DNA of 64,000 nucleotides from contig OY756150.1 in the NCBI GenBank assembly GCA_963576785.1, forward strand, positions 1,426,001 through 1,490,000, written 5' to 3'. Both the position numbers and the translations under genes were made by a program. Within the stretch, counting starts at the first letter, position 1, and the number at the start of each line of letters is the position of its first letter. The notes under the pieces were generated by a model. The model had not been told where the DNA came from and made no database searches. It was given only the letters and a program-made list of their open reading frames with translations. This stretch comes from Chlorophyllum brunneum (taxonomy: Eukaryota > Basidiomycota > Agaricomycetes > Agaricales > Agaricaceae). Shown one piece after another: positions 33,909-44,535 of the stretch.

Positions 33909-36185
33909 ATGCCTAGCCTAGCGAAATCTTGGCGCATATTCACAACCCATGTACAACCCGGACGTCTACTTCAGGAGGATGCGGGAGTCAAGGCAGGTCT
34001 CTGGTTCGGCCGTAAACCGGATAGCCCCCTTCACGGTCTCGCCAACTTCCTCCGCCTCTTCTTCGCTATAGTTCTGGCGCCAATATTTGTATTCATTCCC
34101 GCCAAGGGGGATTCCGTGAAGGAATTAGCAAAACGGATTTTATGGGGAATCGAATGGGCTAGAACTCCGGATGCTGTTTTACTGGAATCCCCAGGATCAT
34201 TGGCGTCCGAGAAGAATAAGCTCAAAGTCGGTTCTAGAGGCCAGTATGCGGTTACCAGCAACAAGCCAAAGTGGTTACTGGAGGTCGGATTCCGCGGAAC
34301 GGAGATCGTATCCCTGGAGCAAGTGAGGTACGAATGGGAGAGAAAGAGGCAGAAGGGAGGTCCGAAGAAGTCTCGGCATTCTCCCGATGTCAAGGAGAGC
34401 TTGCAGCGGCGAGTCGAAAGTTCAGGTTATACGGCAATCAGCTATGCGATGAAGAGCGCCGAGAAGCTCTTTTCCGAATTAGGGCGTCAGCATGACACCC
34501 AACCTCACGGAGAGCAGCGGAAGGATCGTCTTCGGAAGCGCAGAAATGTCGCACGGGCCCTATTGGACGAGTATGCTCGTGCTCGGGGGAAACTTGATGG
34601 GACAAAGGATGGGACAGAGTTTATTTGGTTGGATGAGTACTGTCTCTCTGACCCCAAGGACGAGGACAACGAGGAGGAGACAAAGAAGCAGAGGGACAAG
34701 GAACTTGGACAATTGACGGATATTTTCCGAGGAGCAAGACGTGTTGTCGTCTTCTGTCATGTTGAAGATTGCCACCATACGGATAACGATTGCCCTTGGG
34801 TCAATCGGCTGTTCACCTTGGGCGAAATCCTGCACGCTTCCAAAGTGTTGAGGATGACAAGGACGGAGGATGATATCACGAAGAGCCTTGTAAGCCGCAT
34901 TACCGTCATTGCTGGCCAGCAGTTCCGTTCCGACATGCAGGCATGTGCCGAGGAAGACAAGATGTGGCATCTGTACAACATCATGCAACACGCAACAAAC
35001 TCCGGTGCCGTTAGCTGGCAATCCGCTATCCATTCCCTTGTCGTTGAAGCCATCCGTAGGGACGAAGCAGACGGGTTCGACGCACATAAATACCTTGGGA
35101 AAGCCTTGAATGGTTTGTTACCTCGTAGGTCGCAGTTGGAGGACTTACAAGGCGTTAACGGGTGGGCGGACCTTGCGTGGCTGTTGGAGTTAAACCAAGG
35201 GTATTATAATGCCGCCCTCCTCGCCGCCGTATGCAAACTTGCCGACAGCGATGTGAAAGACTATAACTGGTGGGGGAAACCAATTGCGCCGAGAGAAGGA
35301 TCAGAACGACTTGAACCTCTGGTCACTGCCATTCCTACCAAATACGGTACATTTGGCAATGGTCCCACCGAACCCATTCTCTCCATTATTGGACCCAAAT
35401 CCGTCGCTCTCACTCACTGGTTGGAACGTGATTCTGGAGCTTTTTCTCATAGGCGAGAGATGAAAAGCTTGAGATGGTGCACGTTCTGGATCTCTTTTAT
35501 TTTCGTCGTCCTCGGGATCATAGTCGGGGTCACCGCCGCCAGTGTCGGAGGCGCAATTGCTCTCATCTGGATCGGATTCATTATTTACGCTATGATGACT
35601 CTCTTAGCGGGAACGATGTTCGTGAAGAAGACTGCCTGGATTGTATTCGAGGACCATAGTATTGGAGGTCGTGATCCTATGCAATGGCTGCGATCCCAAG
35701 ATCCCTCTTTCGTCAATGCCTCCGAATGGGGCCCACGTCAATTAATCCCACAATGGGATACACCCCATCCTACTCCGAGCCCGCGCGGCAGTCCACCTCG
35801 CCCCTATGCGGCCACCCTCGTCGATCTCCGAACTGGCGTACTCACCAAGGCCGCTATCACGAGCAAACCAAACGGCATGGTTGTCCTTGCCGTGCATGGA
35901 AGCGGTATCACATGCATGTTATTGGATAGGGATGTAATGGCGGGATTCGTTGATAACCCCACTACTGCGGTTAAAGTGGGAATGGTGAACTTACCGCCGT
36001 TCGTACTTGCACAATCGGAAGAATCTGGTACTGTTTATGTCGGGACAGGGGTTAAGAGGGAGCCTGTGAGTTCGACTAAAGCCGTGTATCATCGGACGGA
36101 GGAATCCAGCCGGGACGATGTGGAGAAGTTTGGTGAGAGCCCAAATTCACCGTCTCTGCCAGGCAAGCACCACCACCACTCCTGA
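33909..36185 (+). CDS. HET-like domain protein with C-terminal membrane hairpin
   Basis: Single-exon gene of 758 residues starting MPSLAKSWRIF. The central region carries hallmarks of a HET (heterokaryon incompatibility) fold in order: YTAISYAMKSAEKLF (about residue 175), FIWLDEYCL (about 240), and a stretch from ELGQLTDIFRGARRVVVF to CPWVNRLFTLGEIL, matching the usual SYxWG, iWiDxxCInQ and W-x-RxWTxqE blocks in degenerate form. Near residues 515-590 two long hydrophobic helices (WISFIFVVLGIIVGVTAAS, then IALIWIGFIIYAMMTLLAG) form a membrane hairpin, and a short one lies at about 45-70. The tail ends in a His run. HET domains trigger non-self cell death in ascomycetes; in basidiomycetes the role is mostly untested. 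The glycine and tryptophan of the SYxWG block are absent here, so I call it HET-like. Confidence 0.72.
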   Translation: MPSLAKSWRIFTTHVQPGRLLQEDAGVKAGLWFGRKPDSPLHGLANFLRLFFAIVLAPIFVFIPAKGDSVKELAKRILWGIEWARTPDAVLLESPGSLASEKNKLKVGSRGQYAVTSNKPKWLLEVGFRGTEIVSLEQVRYEWERKRQKGGPKKSRHSPDVKESLQRRVESSGYTAISYAMKSAEKLFSELGRQHDTQPHGEQRKDRLRKRRNVARALLDEYARARGKLDGTKDGTEFIWLDEYCLSDPKDEDNEEETKKQRDKELGQLTDIFRGARRVVVFCHVEDCHHTDNDCPWVNRLFTLGEILHASKVLRMTRTEDDITKSLVSRITVIAGQQFRSDMQACAEEDKMWHLYNIMQHATNSGAVSWQSAIHSLVVEAIRRDEADGFDAHKYLGKALNGLLPRRSQLEDLQGVNGWADLAWLLELNQGYYNAALLAAVCKLADSDVKDYNWWGKPIAPREGSERLEPLVTAIPTKYGTFGNGPTEPILSIIGPKSVALTHWLERDSGAFSHRREMKSLRWCTFWISFIFVVLGIIVGVTAASVGGAIALIWIGFIIYAMMTLLAGTMFVKKTAWIVFEDHSIGGRDPMQWLRSQDPSFVNASEWGPRQLIPQWDTPHPTPSPRGSPPRPYAATLVDLRTGVLTKAAITSKPNGMVVLAVHGSGITCMLLDRDVMAGFVDNPTTAVKVGMVNLPPFVLAQSEESGTVYVGTGVKREPVSSTKAVYHRTEESSRDDVEKFGESPNSPSLPGKHHHHS

Positions 36186-37428
36186 TTTTTTGACGAAATG
36201 GACTACAGCTATTTTTTTATTTTTTATTTCGCTACCTGTGTAAACTTAGTCTGTTATGGCCCGATAAAGTCATAAGCTTGGAACTTACGGTTGTTACTTG
36301 AGGACAGAGGTCGGGATATAGTAAATGACGTAACTGACTTCTACCACTTGGGATAATCTATTTCCAATCATCTCCATTTCCCCGTTTGTGAGTGAGACTG
36401 CGACCCGATGAACAAACTTGAACACCACCCCGCTTGAGTCTTGATATAAGCTCATAAAAGCCTGGGGTGGATTCACGAGTTGGTTGAGCTAGGATAGGCT
36501 TGTTATCAGTATTTCAATATTGACCCGCTTAGATAATGTATAGCATCCATGTATCATGCATCTTGGGTTGGAGTGATGCCTATGAGAAAATAGTCTGATA
36601 TATATTGTGTCAAATCGTAGTTAATGCTTAGGCAAACCATGCAGAGTTTTGGGAGTGGTGGACTGGAATCTCGAAGAGGGGGAGATTCCAGGGTGTGAGC
36701 CCGAAGAGAGGACATGGACAAGTCGCCCGAAACGTCCCTTCGAGGGTCACTGCACGGTTTGTCAGCTTGGTATAATACTATTGACTATGCAGTAAATCGA
36801 TAGGGAGAAGGTTTGAGGTAGGTGGGTGGGAAATAAATTTGAATATTGTCTAGGGGATTTTTGTCGAGTCGGACGCGAATGAGGTGGACAAGGGAGTACA
36901 CGCAGTATAGCTGGGACTGTCTATTCTAATCTCGTGACTTGTCACATGTCCCGAAAGGCCGATAAAAGCTGGACGTTGTACACCTAAACGCTCATTTATA
37001 ACAAAATAGAACTACCTTTACACCCAAAAAAATCTAACTACTCATCGGAAATTATCAAATTATCAGTATATACATGGAGCTAAGAATATAAAAAATCATG
37101 TATACGGACTTGGCTGCTATGAAATTTAAAACTGAATGCGACTCGGTGCTGAAGCGCTGAAGGCTAATAAATGACTGGAAGAGAGATGTATATATAGGTC
37201 AGTTGGAATAGCTCGGCTCAAACATCGAGCGCACACATGTAAAAAAGTTCAAGGAGCACGAGGACACCCGAGGTGGTACTGGTGTTTACATTCCCACGTT
37301 TTGGGAGCACAAGAGAGTGACGGGACGCCCAAAGGCGGCGTTATTCAAAAGTATAAGGTAAAAAAGTGTTTAAAGGAATGGGGAGAGTGAACAAACGTAG
37401 CGAACGTGAGTATCAGAAACTGGAAGAA
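36186..37428. other. 1.2 kb with no supported gene
   Basis: Tail-to-tail spacer between the HET-like gene (+) and the F-box-like gene (-). AT-rich around 36990-37140. The plus frame at 37366-37713 is an antisense shadow of the F-box-like gene. Confidence 0.55.
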
Positions 37429-38475
37429 TTAATCAATGAATTTGTGGGGTATGGGGAACTTCCATTCTCGGGTCGAGTTCCGGAGCCAATCCAACATTGC
37501 ATAGTCCGAGTCAACACGATCTTTGGCTGGGACAGTGATGACTTTGATTCGAGGCTCGAGTTCCATCACTTTCCTAACCGTCCGATCATGCAAAAGAGCA
37601 TAGAAACCTTTTCTCTTGTTGGGCGCTTCGACTCGGACTTCCTCAATTTTGTCGAGGAATTCATCTGGGAACCTATCGAAGGGACGAAATTGGAGATTTT
37701 GTTGAGGATCTAAACCGAATACGGAAGCGATGTGCTCGAGAAGGTCGTCCGCCGTTTTTTGAGATTGGAAGAATATGTGCGTGACGTTTGGGGCGCGGAT
37801 GAGAATCTCGTGGAATGTGGCGGGGGAATGGTCTGTGAAGCCGGTGAAACGTAGGCGCTTAAGGCACGGATAATCTACTGTGGGCGGCATGACGGTTGGT
37901 ATGGATGGAAAGCCATTGAACAGAGTAAGTTCGACCAGGTTGGGCATGGGAACTTTGAGGAGGATTGTAGGACGAGCGATGGAGGAGCAGATGTAGAAGG
38001 TTCGGACGGTTGGCGCGGCCATTTCAAGAATGCCAAAAAATGATTCGCAGGCATGTTTCTGCAACAAAGTTGATATTAGCAAGCATCAAGGGGTGGGTGA
38101 AAAAGACTTGACGCGCACATAGTGCATATCAATGCTCCATTGATAATCATCCACCGGCTCCGTTTCGCCAGGACAGACTTGCTCATGTGCGGAAATGAAC
38201 AAGTGCATGATGCGGCGTAGGTGGGGAGGTTTATTGATGAGAACCGCGTAGCAATTTAGAATCTGGCGCATGCTCCAAACTGCGAGGGAGCGGTACTTGA
38301 CATCCTCGGATACATCGTGGATGTAGCGAGAGACGAGGGACAGAGAGCGTCCTGTGTAGCCGTTGTCGTCGCAGGCATGGATAAATATCTTTTTACATAT
38401 CTCTGGAGGACATTGCTCAAGGAGGGATTCACGGGAGGAAGGGAGTAAGGAATGGGGAGGACTCTGAACGGACAT
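37429..38475 (-). CDS. F-box-like domain protein
   Basis: Two exons (38113-38475, 37429-38058) join in phase to give 330 residues. The N-terminus holds an F-box-like motif, LEQCPPEICKKIFIHACDD (about residues 20-38), followed by LSLVSRYIHDVSEDVKYRSL, the arrangement of the many Agaricomycete F-box proteins that recruit substrates to SCF ubiquitin ligases via Skp1. The remainder has irregular leucine-rich-like segments (MPNLVELTLFNGFPS, CLKRLRFTGFTD) with no clear ligand-binding domain. The intron donor is GTCAAG, slightly weak, and the acceptor is TTGCAG. The substrate is unknown. The family is greatly expanded in Agaricomycetes and often evolves fast. Confidence 0.75.
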
Positions 38476-39697
38476 GGTGGTGGTATGGAAGAAAGGAGAG
38501 ATGAATTGAGTTTTTGAATGGACTCGTCCTTTTTCATCATTTCTGTCGCGTATATTCAGCAACCCTGAGGTGTCTGTGCTTACAAAATCTTACGTCCTGA
38601 AAGGTTAGCCTGTGAAAACTCCGCAATCACAGGTAATAGGCGGCACCGACGTGACGTTGAGAGGTCATATTCATGAGCACGGACGGAATGGAAGTCTCTG
38701 GAGGTCGGTCTTCTGTTATTGTTGACGATCGTCATGGTCAATCAAACTGCCTTTTTGGGGTCTCCACAACGGCATTCAGGGGTAATCACTGGGGCACTTA
38801 GCCGCCGGTGCAAGCCTCCGCGATTAGTCCAGACAATAGGCTTTGATTGCAATTACATATCATCGCAGTGTCCCGTAGGAGCTATGGTTTTGGGGGGTTG
38901 CTGATCGAAGGGAATGGTACCACAGAGAAAAAGCATATAGAGGTTGAAGCACAGCGGCGAATTTGTTGTCCTCGCCCTTGTCATAGCTCCGCGAGTATTT
39001 CGGAACATGTTATGCTTACAGGAACGCGAAGGGACTCGGTGAGAGAGCGTAGCACTAGTGAGTTCCGAAAAAGCTCGTCCCTCGATCACGATACCATTCA
39101 AATCCTGCATTCTCTGCTGCGTCATCATATCATATCACATCAAAAAAAGAAAATTCACAATCTGAGATCTGATCTCATGAGACGCTGAAGATGCCAGAAT
39201 TTTGTGCGACTTAGAACTCCGTCGACACTATTGTTTGTCCAGTGAGTCGTTCTTAGACCTTGACGAATCAAGAGGGTGATGGCATGGAGGTGAAACGCGA
39301 GAGGTGGGCAGGAAAGTCCTCTGCGGGTTTTCCTAGACATTTCCGTAATATTACGAAGTGCTTGAACGATTGGGCAATAGCAATTTCAGAGGGTTGGGCC
39401 AGACGCTTTGTCCTTAATACAACGGTGCCATCCGGCACATTGCACTAAATTTCGAGTCTTTGAACATTCCGAAGGAATAACGAGCCGAGCACGGCGTACA
39501 CGACACGGCCATGGCCAAACAACTGGTTGAAGGACCTTCTGAGGTATAGTTTGGTAAATATTCAATTTGGTCACCGACGCAGCGTCGTCAGTCGGGTACG
39601 TACAAACTGCACCCGGTACACTTCCTCATACAGCCTACAACGCAACATATCTCCAGAATCAAAGCAACACTTCAAACAAAATCCCACACTCCACACT
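38476..39697. other. 1.2 kb with no supported gene
   Basis: Upstream flank of the F-box-like gene and downstream flank of the caspase-like gene. No frame with a recognisable domain. Confidence 0.5.
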
Positions 39698-42037
39698 CTA
39701 AATCTCAACAGCACCCCCAATCTCAAACTGCACCACACTCTTAACAACCGTATCCCAAACCTCCACATCCGGTTTAAACACACTCGAATACGCTGAAGGC
39801 TGCCCGGCCCGATTCCGGCTTGTAGGACCATAATACGGACATTCCTGTCCTATACTTCCTAGATTCACAGGGGCAGTCGTTACGAACAACTTGAAAAACC
39901 CAACATCCTTCGATTCACCATCGCGGAGCATGAATTCCCAAGGGTCAACTCCGCCTTCACCGTATCCTATAGTAAATTCGGATTTTGGAGGGAGAATGAC
40001 GTCGATTTTGTGTGTGTTGATTGAAGTCCCCGCGCCTGTGGGTGGAAGGTACCACGGAGCTTGTGGAAATGAATGAGATAAGGACTAGATGCAGAGAGGA
40101 GACGATGTGACGTACTGATTGATAATTCGGAAGGGTCAAAGTAAAATAGATGAGGGTATAATGGAAGATCCGTGAAATTGTCCACTGTGACGCTGTACCT
40201 CTTTTCTTTCTCAACGACAACCACAGCGGGGTCTCTCTCAAACATATTTGAACCAACAGGTTTACCGACAAGATCGTACTCGGCATTATACTTCATTTCT
40301 AATTCTCTCATCTCCATCTTGACATTGATATTGCCGTCAGTGGAGGTGATATTGGGGTTGGTACGGAAGAGGTGGAATCGGAAGTTGATGGCACATCCAA
40401 TGACTTGGTGTAATAGCCATGTGTTGTTTGATGGGATTGTGAACGGGGATCGTGTACCAATATGTTTGGCGGCGAGTGGAAGATTATGGTCGATGTAGAC
40501 GGTATCACCCTCCAGCGTAAGCACAAGATCCGCGGCCTTTGGATCTGGGATAATGGTTATCGAATGTGCAACGCGGAATTCTTCACCATACAACGACTCA
40601 AGCCACGTCAAGTTGTTCGAGGACAAAATGAGAGACTCCGAGGGGCGTTGAATGATCCTACAATAAAACATACGACGGAGCGAGAGTACTTGCGTCGCGG
40701 TATGAGGGAGTAAGAGAGTTGAAGAGGTACTATCAACTGCAGTAACGACGAGAGTACCAAGTGAGAGATTTGGTTGTTGTCGAATAGGGAGGAGATTGGA
40801 TTCATGCACGGAGACTGTACACCCTACAGTGATACCCTGCATGATCCCAGCGTCCATAGTCAAATGGTCACCCTTTTTGAAACCGAGAATGAAACTCGGA
40901 TCACCACCTTCAATTCGGTGATTAAACAATCGCCTATTAACTTCCACTCCTTCACAATGAGCATTCTGCCTTTATAAAACGTCAGTAAAAAAAACATATG
41001 GCATGTGCGTTGGAAGTTACTGCATACCACTTTGGCATACTCAATCGATGCATGAGACTGGTATAAGTCAAACTCTCCACCCTCGCTTCATTCAACACTT
41101 TCAACAACGCATACGTAAACACGCCATTCGGTTGTTTCGGATGTTCATGAGCGAATTGTTCTCTTCCACAAGCTGCAAGTAACACATGAGAAGATAAATT
41201 CTTCCCAGAAAACCCTTTAACTATCCCAACACCACGAGAAAGACTACCGATGATCTTGTCATCGTAATCATATGGAAGACGTGGTGGAGTGAATATATGT
41301 CGAGGTTGATATCCTTCAAGTTCTGGCTGGTTGGCTTCCTTCGAGTTTCGTGTTGCTCCAGCAGAATGGCAACAATCCAAGATTAGCGTCTATATCATCA
41401 TCGTCAATGGTATTTACTGTTTTAAAAAAGGAAAGACTTACGATATTGTTTCCTCTCGTCTCCGACAATCGATTAACCAACGCCGCAATAGTCCTATCCG
41501 GAATCGCCGGAACTTCACATTCCTCTTTCCCAACCTTCACACCAACCTTCCTTCCATCCTCATCCATCACACAAACTTCCCTTTCTCGAACTTCCACAAC
41601 ACCGATATCAGCAGGACACAAAGCCTCATAATACTCCCCCTCCCCCTCTTCCCATTCCTTCGGTTTCTCTCCCCTCGTACCATGTCCAGCAAAAAACACA
41701 ATAATACCAATACCTTCTTCCTCAGATTTTTCAAGTCGAGGAGGAGAAGTGAGGTTTTTGAGAGCTTCGAAAGAGGTGAGGATGGATGAACGGGTTGCGG
41801 ATTTGTTTCGGAGGTTGATGAGATGGGATTTGGGGATGTGGAGATGGGAGGTGAGGTATTGTTCGAAATCGTCAGCGTCTTTTGTAGCGGAGGTGAGGTT
41901 TGGGTAGGAGGGGGAGGTGTAGGTGTTGATACCGATGATGAGAGCGTATAGAGGTGGAGGTTTGAAGTAACTGGTGTATGAATGGGACGTTAGTTGAGTT
42001 TTTTTTTTTGGTTAATATGTACATACGTCTCGTCCAT
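39698..42037 (-). CDS. Caspase-like C14 peptidase with C-terminal extension
   Basis: Caspase-fold cysteine peptidase (family C14), of the kind abundant in Agaricomycetes and related to metacaspases. A tiny first exon (MDET, start 42037) is spliced to YFKPPPLYALIIGINTY, the first core strand. The catalytic His lies in FFAGHGTRG (about 41685) and the catalytic Cys in LDCCHSAG (about 41370); this exon pair is joined across an intron near 41400-41440. After the peptidase domain comes a long extension of roughly 400 residues: a beta-rich region (GDHLTMDAGIMQGITVG onwards) and a terminal domain with DVGFFKLFVTTAPVN and a final EVWDTVVKSVVQFEIGG. Both dyad residues are present, so it is likely active. 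In fungi these enzymes are associated with stress-induced or regulated cell death. Exon edges inside the C-terminal half are approximate. Confidence 0.85.
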
Positions 42038-42227
42038 TTGGTATTTTCACCTGGGTATGTGCCCCTCCTGGGATGAATACAGTTAGTGCGAAAAGCTGTA
42101 TCGATCTAAATCAGACGCTCAAAGTCGGAGATAAGTAACAATCCATCAACTGCGTCATCACATTGACTTCCACAAACAATAAATCTAATCTCGTAAATGA
42201 CATACACGACAAAAAAACATTAAATAT

Positions 42228-44322
42228 CAACTCAACAACGTCCGCGACGGAGAAGTGCTCATTGGTAATAACGCAATGACATAAGTGGCATTCACAACTC
42301 CATCTTCTTTAACCCTCAACCAACGTCCAAATCGGTGTTCCTGGCCTACACCAGCTGTTATCAATACCGGAGGTGATGCCGTTTCCAATATTGGTGTTGT
42401 TGTTGTATGTAACCATGAGGTGTTGGCATCCGTGGTTGACTCAGCAGTGGTGGAAGAGAAGAGGGATTTGGGCGGGGAAACAATTTGGAGAGAGTTTATT
42501 ACACCAGGGATGGATACGTTCCCGATAAGAGTGAATGATTTGAGTTTGGTGTCAAGTTTCCATAGTCGGATTTGACCTTCCCATGAACCTACAAAGTGGT
42601 GTGGTAGTGGTGAGTGAGCGAGTAGGGTGGCGAGAGGTATATATGTAGGTTTGGGATAAGAAGGTTTTGGGCACTTACCGGAAACGAATAGATCTGAATA
42701 ACGAAGTGCTGCGAGCGCAGTGATCCAACGTGGTGTTTTGATTGGACCTTCTGTTGTGGAGTGAATGGTGTTGAAACCATGTGCAAGTGGTTGCGTGAAG
42801 ATTGGTTTTTTTTTAGTGGTTGTCCAGAGAGAGATTGACCTGTGGAAGTTGAGTTAATTATCAAGCCGAGGGAGAATAGAAGTATGCGTACCCGCTATCA
42901 CCACCGCTAACAAACGTGGTTTCGTCGATCATGGCTATACTTTCCAAGCTACCCTCAATAAATTGTTTTGTGCCTTCTCGTTCTTTATTTTTCGCGCCCA
43001 TGTTTTCAGATTGATGATCCTCGTGTCCACCAGGACCATCAACGTCATCATCATCCGCGCGTAAACCGCCCTCTAGAATCTCGCGTATTCGACTCCGTCC
43101 ACCGCCACGAAACACGAGTTGAGTTTCTTCAGTAATCTTCCAATAACGTGCAGTTTTATCTCTTCCTCCTACACTAACACAGTTATCCCCTCGTAGAGAA
43201 TCAATAGCGAGGATGGAGTCTTGATGACCGAAAAGTGTTTCGATGTAACCCATTACAGCGGGTGAGAGATCATAAACTTTGAGAGTGCGGTCAAAAGAAG
43301 CGGTGAAGAGTTGGTGTGTGGATTTTCGGAACGAGAGGGCCTGTGAAGTGTGGAATTATGAGATTTTGGAGATGAGGGGAGATGAGATGGCGCACGGAGA
43401 TGATGTCTTTGTGATTCATGGGTCCTTGGAATGTTTTAATCCATTCATCGTTGACTGCGTCCCACACTACAAGCCGGCGATCGCGACCACTACTCACGAG
43501 GTATTTACCATCAGAGCTGAGTGCGAGCGCAAGGACTTCGTCCGTGTGGCCTTTGACCTCAGTGGTGAAGTCGAGAAACTTGGCCTTGCCTTTGCGTTTT
43601 GAGTTGTTGGTGGTGGAGGAGGAGGGTTGAGGTTTAATTTTGTGGAATGTTGCGAGCTTTTTGCCAGATAAGAGGTCCCATTTGATGATGTTTCCTTCTT
43701 TTCCTGATGTGAAGAGGGATTTTCCAGACTCGGATGCAATGGCTGAGGTGATAGAGAAACGATGTCCACGTGTACGTAGGATGGGAGGTGAAGAGAGATT
43801 GTACTAGTGAAGGATGGGTGAGAATGGTGAGTGCGGAAACGGAGATAATGCATACGGAATCTGCGACGAAGAGATGGACTTTGCCCGAGTGTTCAAGGAC
43901 GTCTTGTTTTAGACGTGTTGATATGAGCTCTTTGTCAATCTCAGCAGCGTCGAATTCGCCATCCGCTGATGCTGTGATCAGATTTTCGGTATCACTGTTT
44001 TTTAAGAAGTGGCATTACCAAGAGATTCTTTGACGCTGTCGAGATAGAGCTGAGCAAGGCGCAGTCGTTTTTCCGCGGGAGTTTCGTCCTCGTCTTCATC
44101 ACCGCTTGCACCTGGATCTGGATCTTCTGGACGTAAATCCAGGTCATCTATGCCTCCCCATTCTTCATCCTCGGAGTGGTCAGAGAGTTCCTCATCGACC
44201 TTGGCTCTTTTTGGGACTGGTCTGCTTTTTTTCCTCGTCAGGCCATTTGTGCGTGGTTTGTGAGATGGATCTGTGCGTTTTCGTTTTCTGGACTTTGCCG
44301 AGGCGAAAAAGGAGTCTGGCAT
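42228..44322 (-). CDS. RRP9: U3 snoRNP protein RRP9 (U3-55K)
   Basis: WD40-repeat protein of the U3 small nucleolar ribonucleoprotein, which binds the U3 B/C motif and acts in 18S rRNA maturation in the nucleolus. The N-terminus (MPDSFFASAKSRKRKR, start 44322) is strongly basic, followed by an acidic patch and EKRLRLAQLYLDSVKE, a hallmark of the family. Spliced downstream are AEIDKELISTRLKQDVLEHSGKV and WD repeats including SSGRDRRLVVWDAVNDEW, SLRGDNCVSVGGRDKTARYWK and ETTFVSGGDSGY. The C-terminus ends near NATYVIALLPMS. There are several short introns, and the stop is at 42228. It is divergent from the alanine aminotransferase gene across 213 bp. Functionally it pairs with DBP4 elsewhere in the window (both early ribosome assembly), without implying linkage. 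Confidence 0.9.
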
Positions 44323-44535
44323 GGGTGATGCCCTTGTCAGAAAAATTCTATTCCGTGGGTGGTGTATTTGTGCATGTGTGCTTCCGAAGGTGATAGATTT
44401 ACGTAAGAATTGCGGATCAGCATCGACTCCGAGCTCGTAGCGACCCGGGTTGAAATAAAGTGATGATTCAATGGCAAAAAGCGCGGTATCGCCGACGGAT
44501 ATACATAAGCTGCACCGAGTTGTAGGACGACCGCC
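44323..44535. promoter_or_regulatory. Shared divergent promoter region of RRP9 and alanine aminotransferase
   Basis: Only 213 bp separate the two start codons, so both promoters must overlap here unless one leader is very short. No clear TATA was seen. Confidence 0.5.

Noticed and set aside
37366..37713. 115-codon plus-strand frame starting MFKGMGRVNKRSE
   Set aside because: Antisense to the F-box-like gene, which has in-phase splicing and a recognisable motif.
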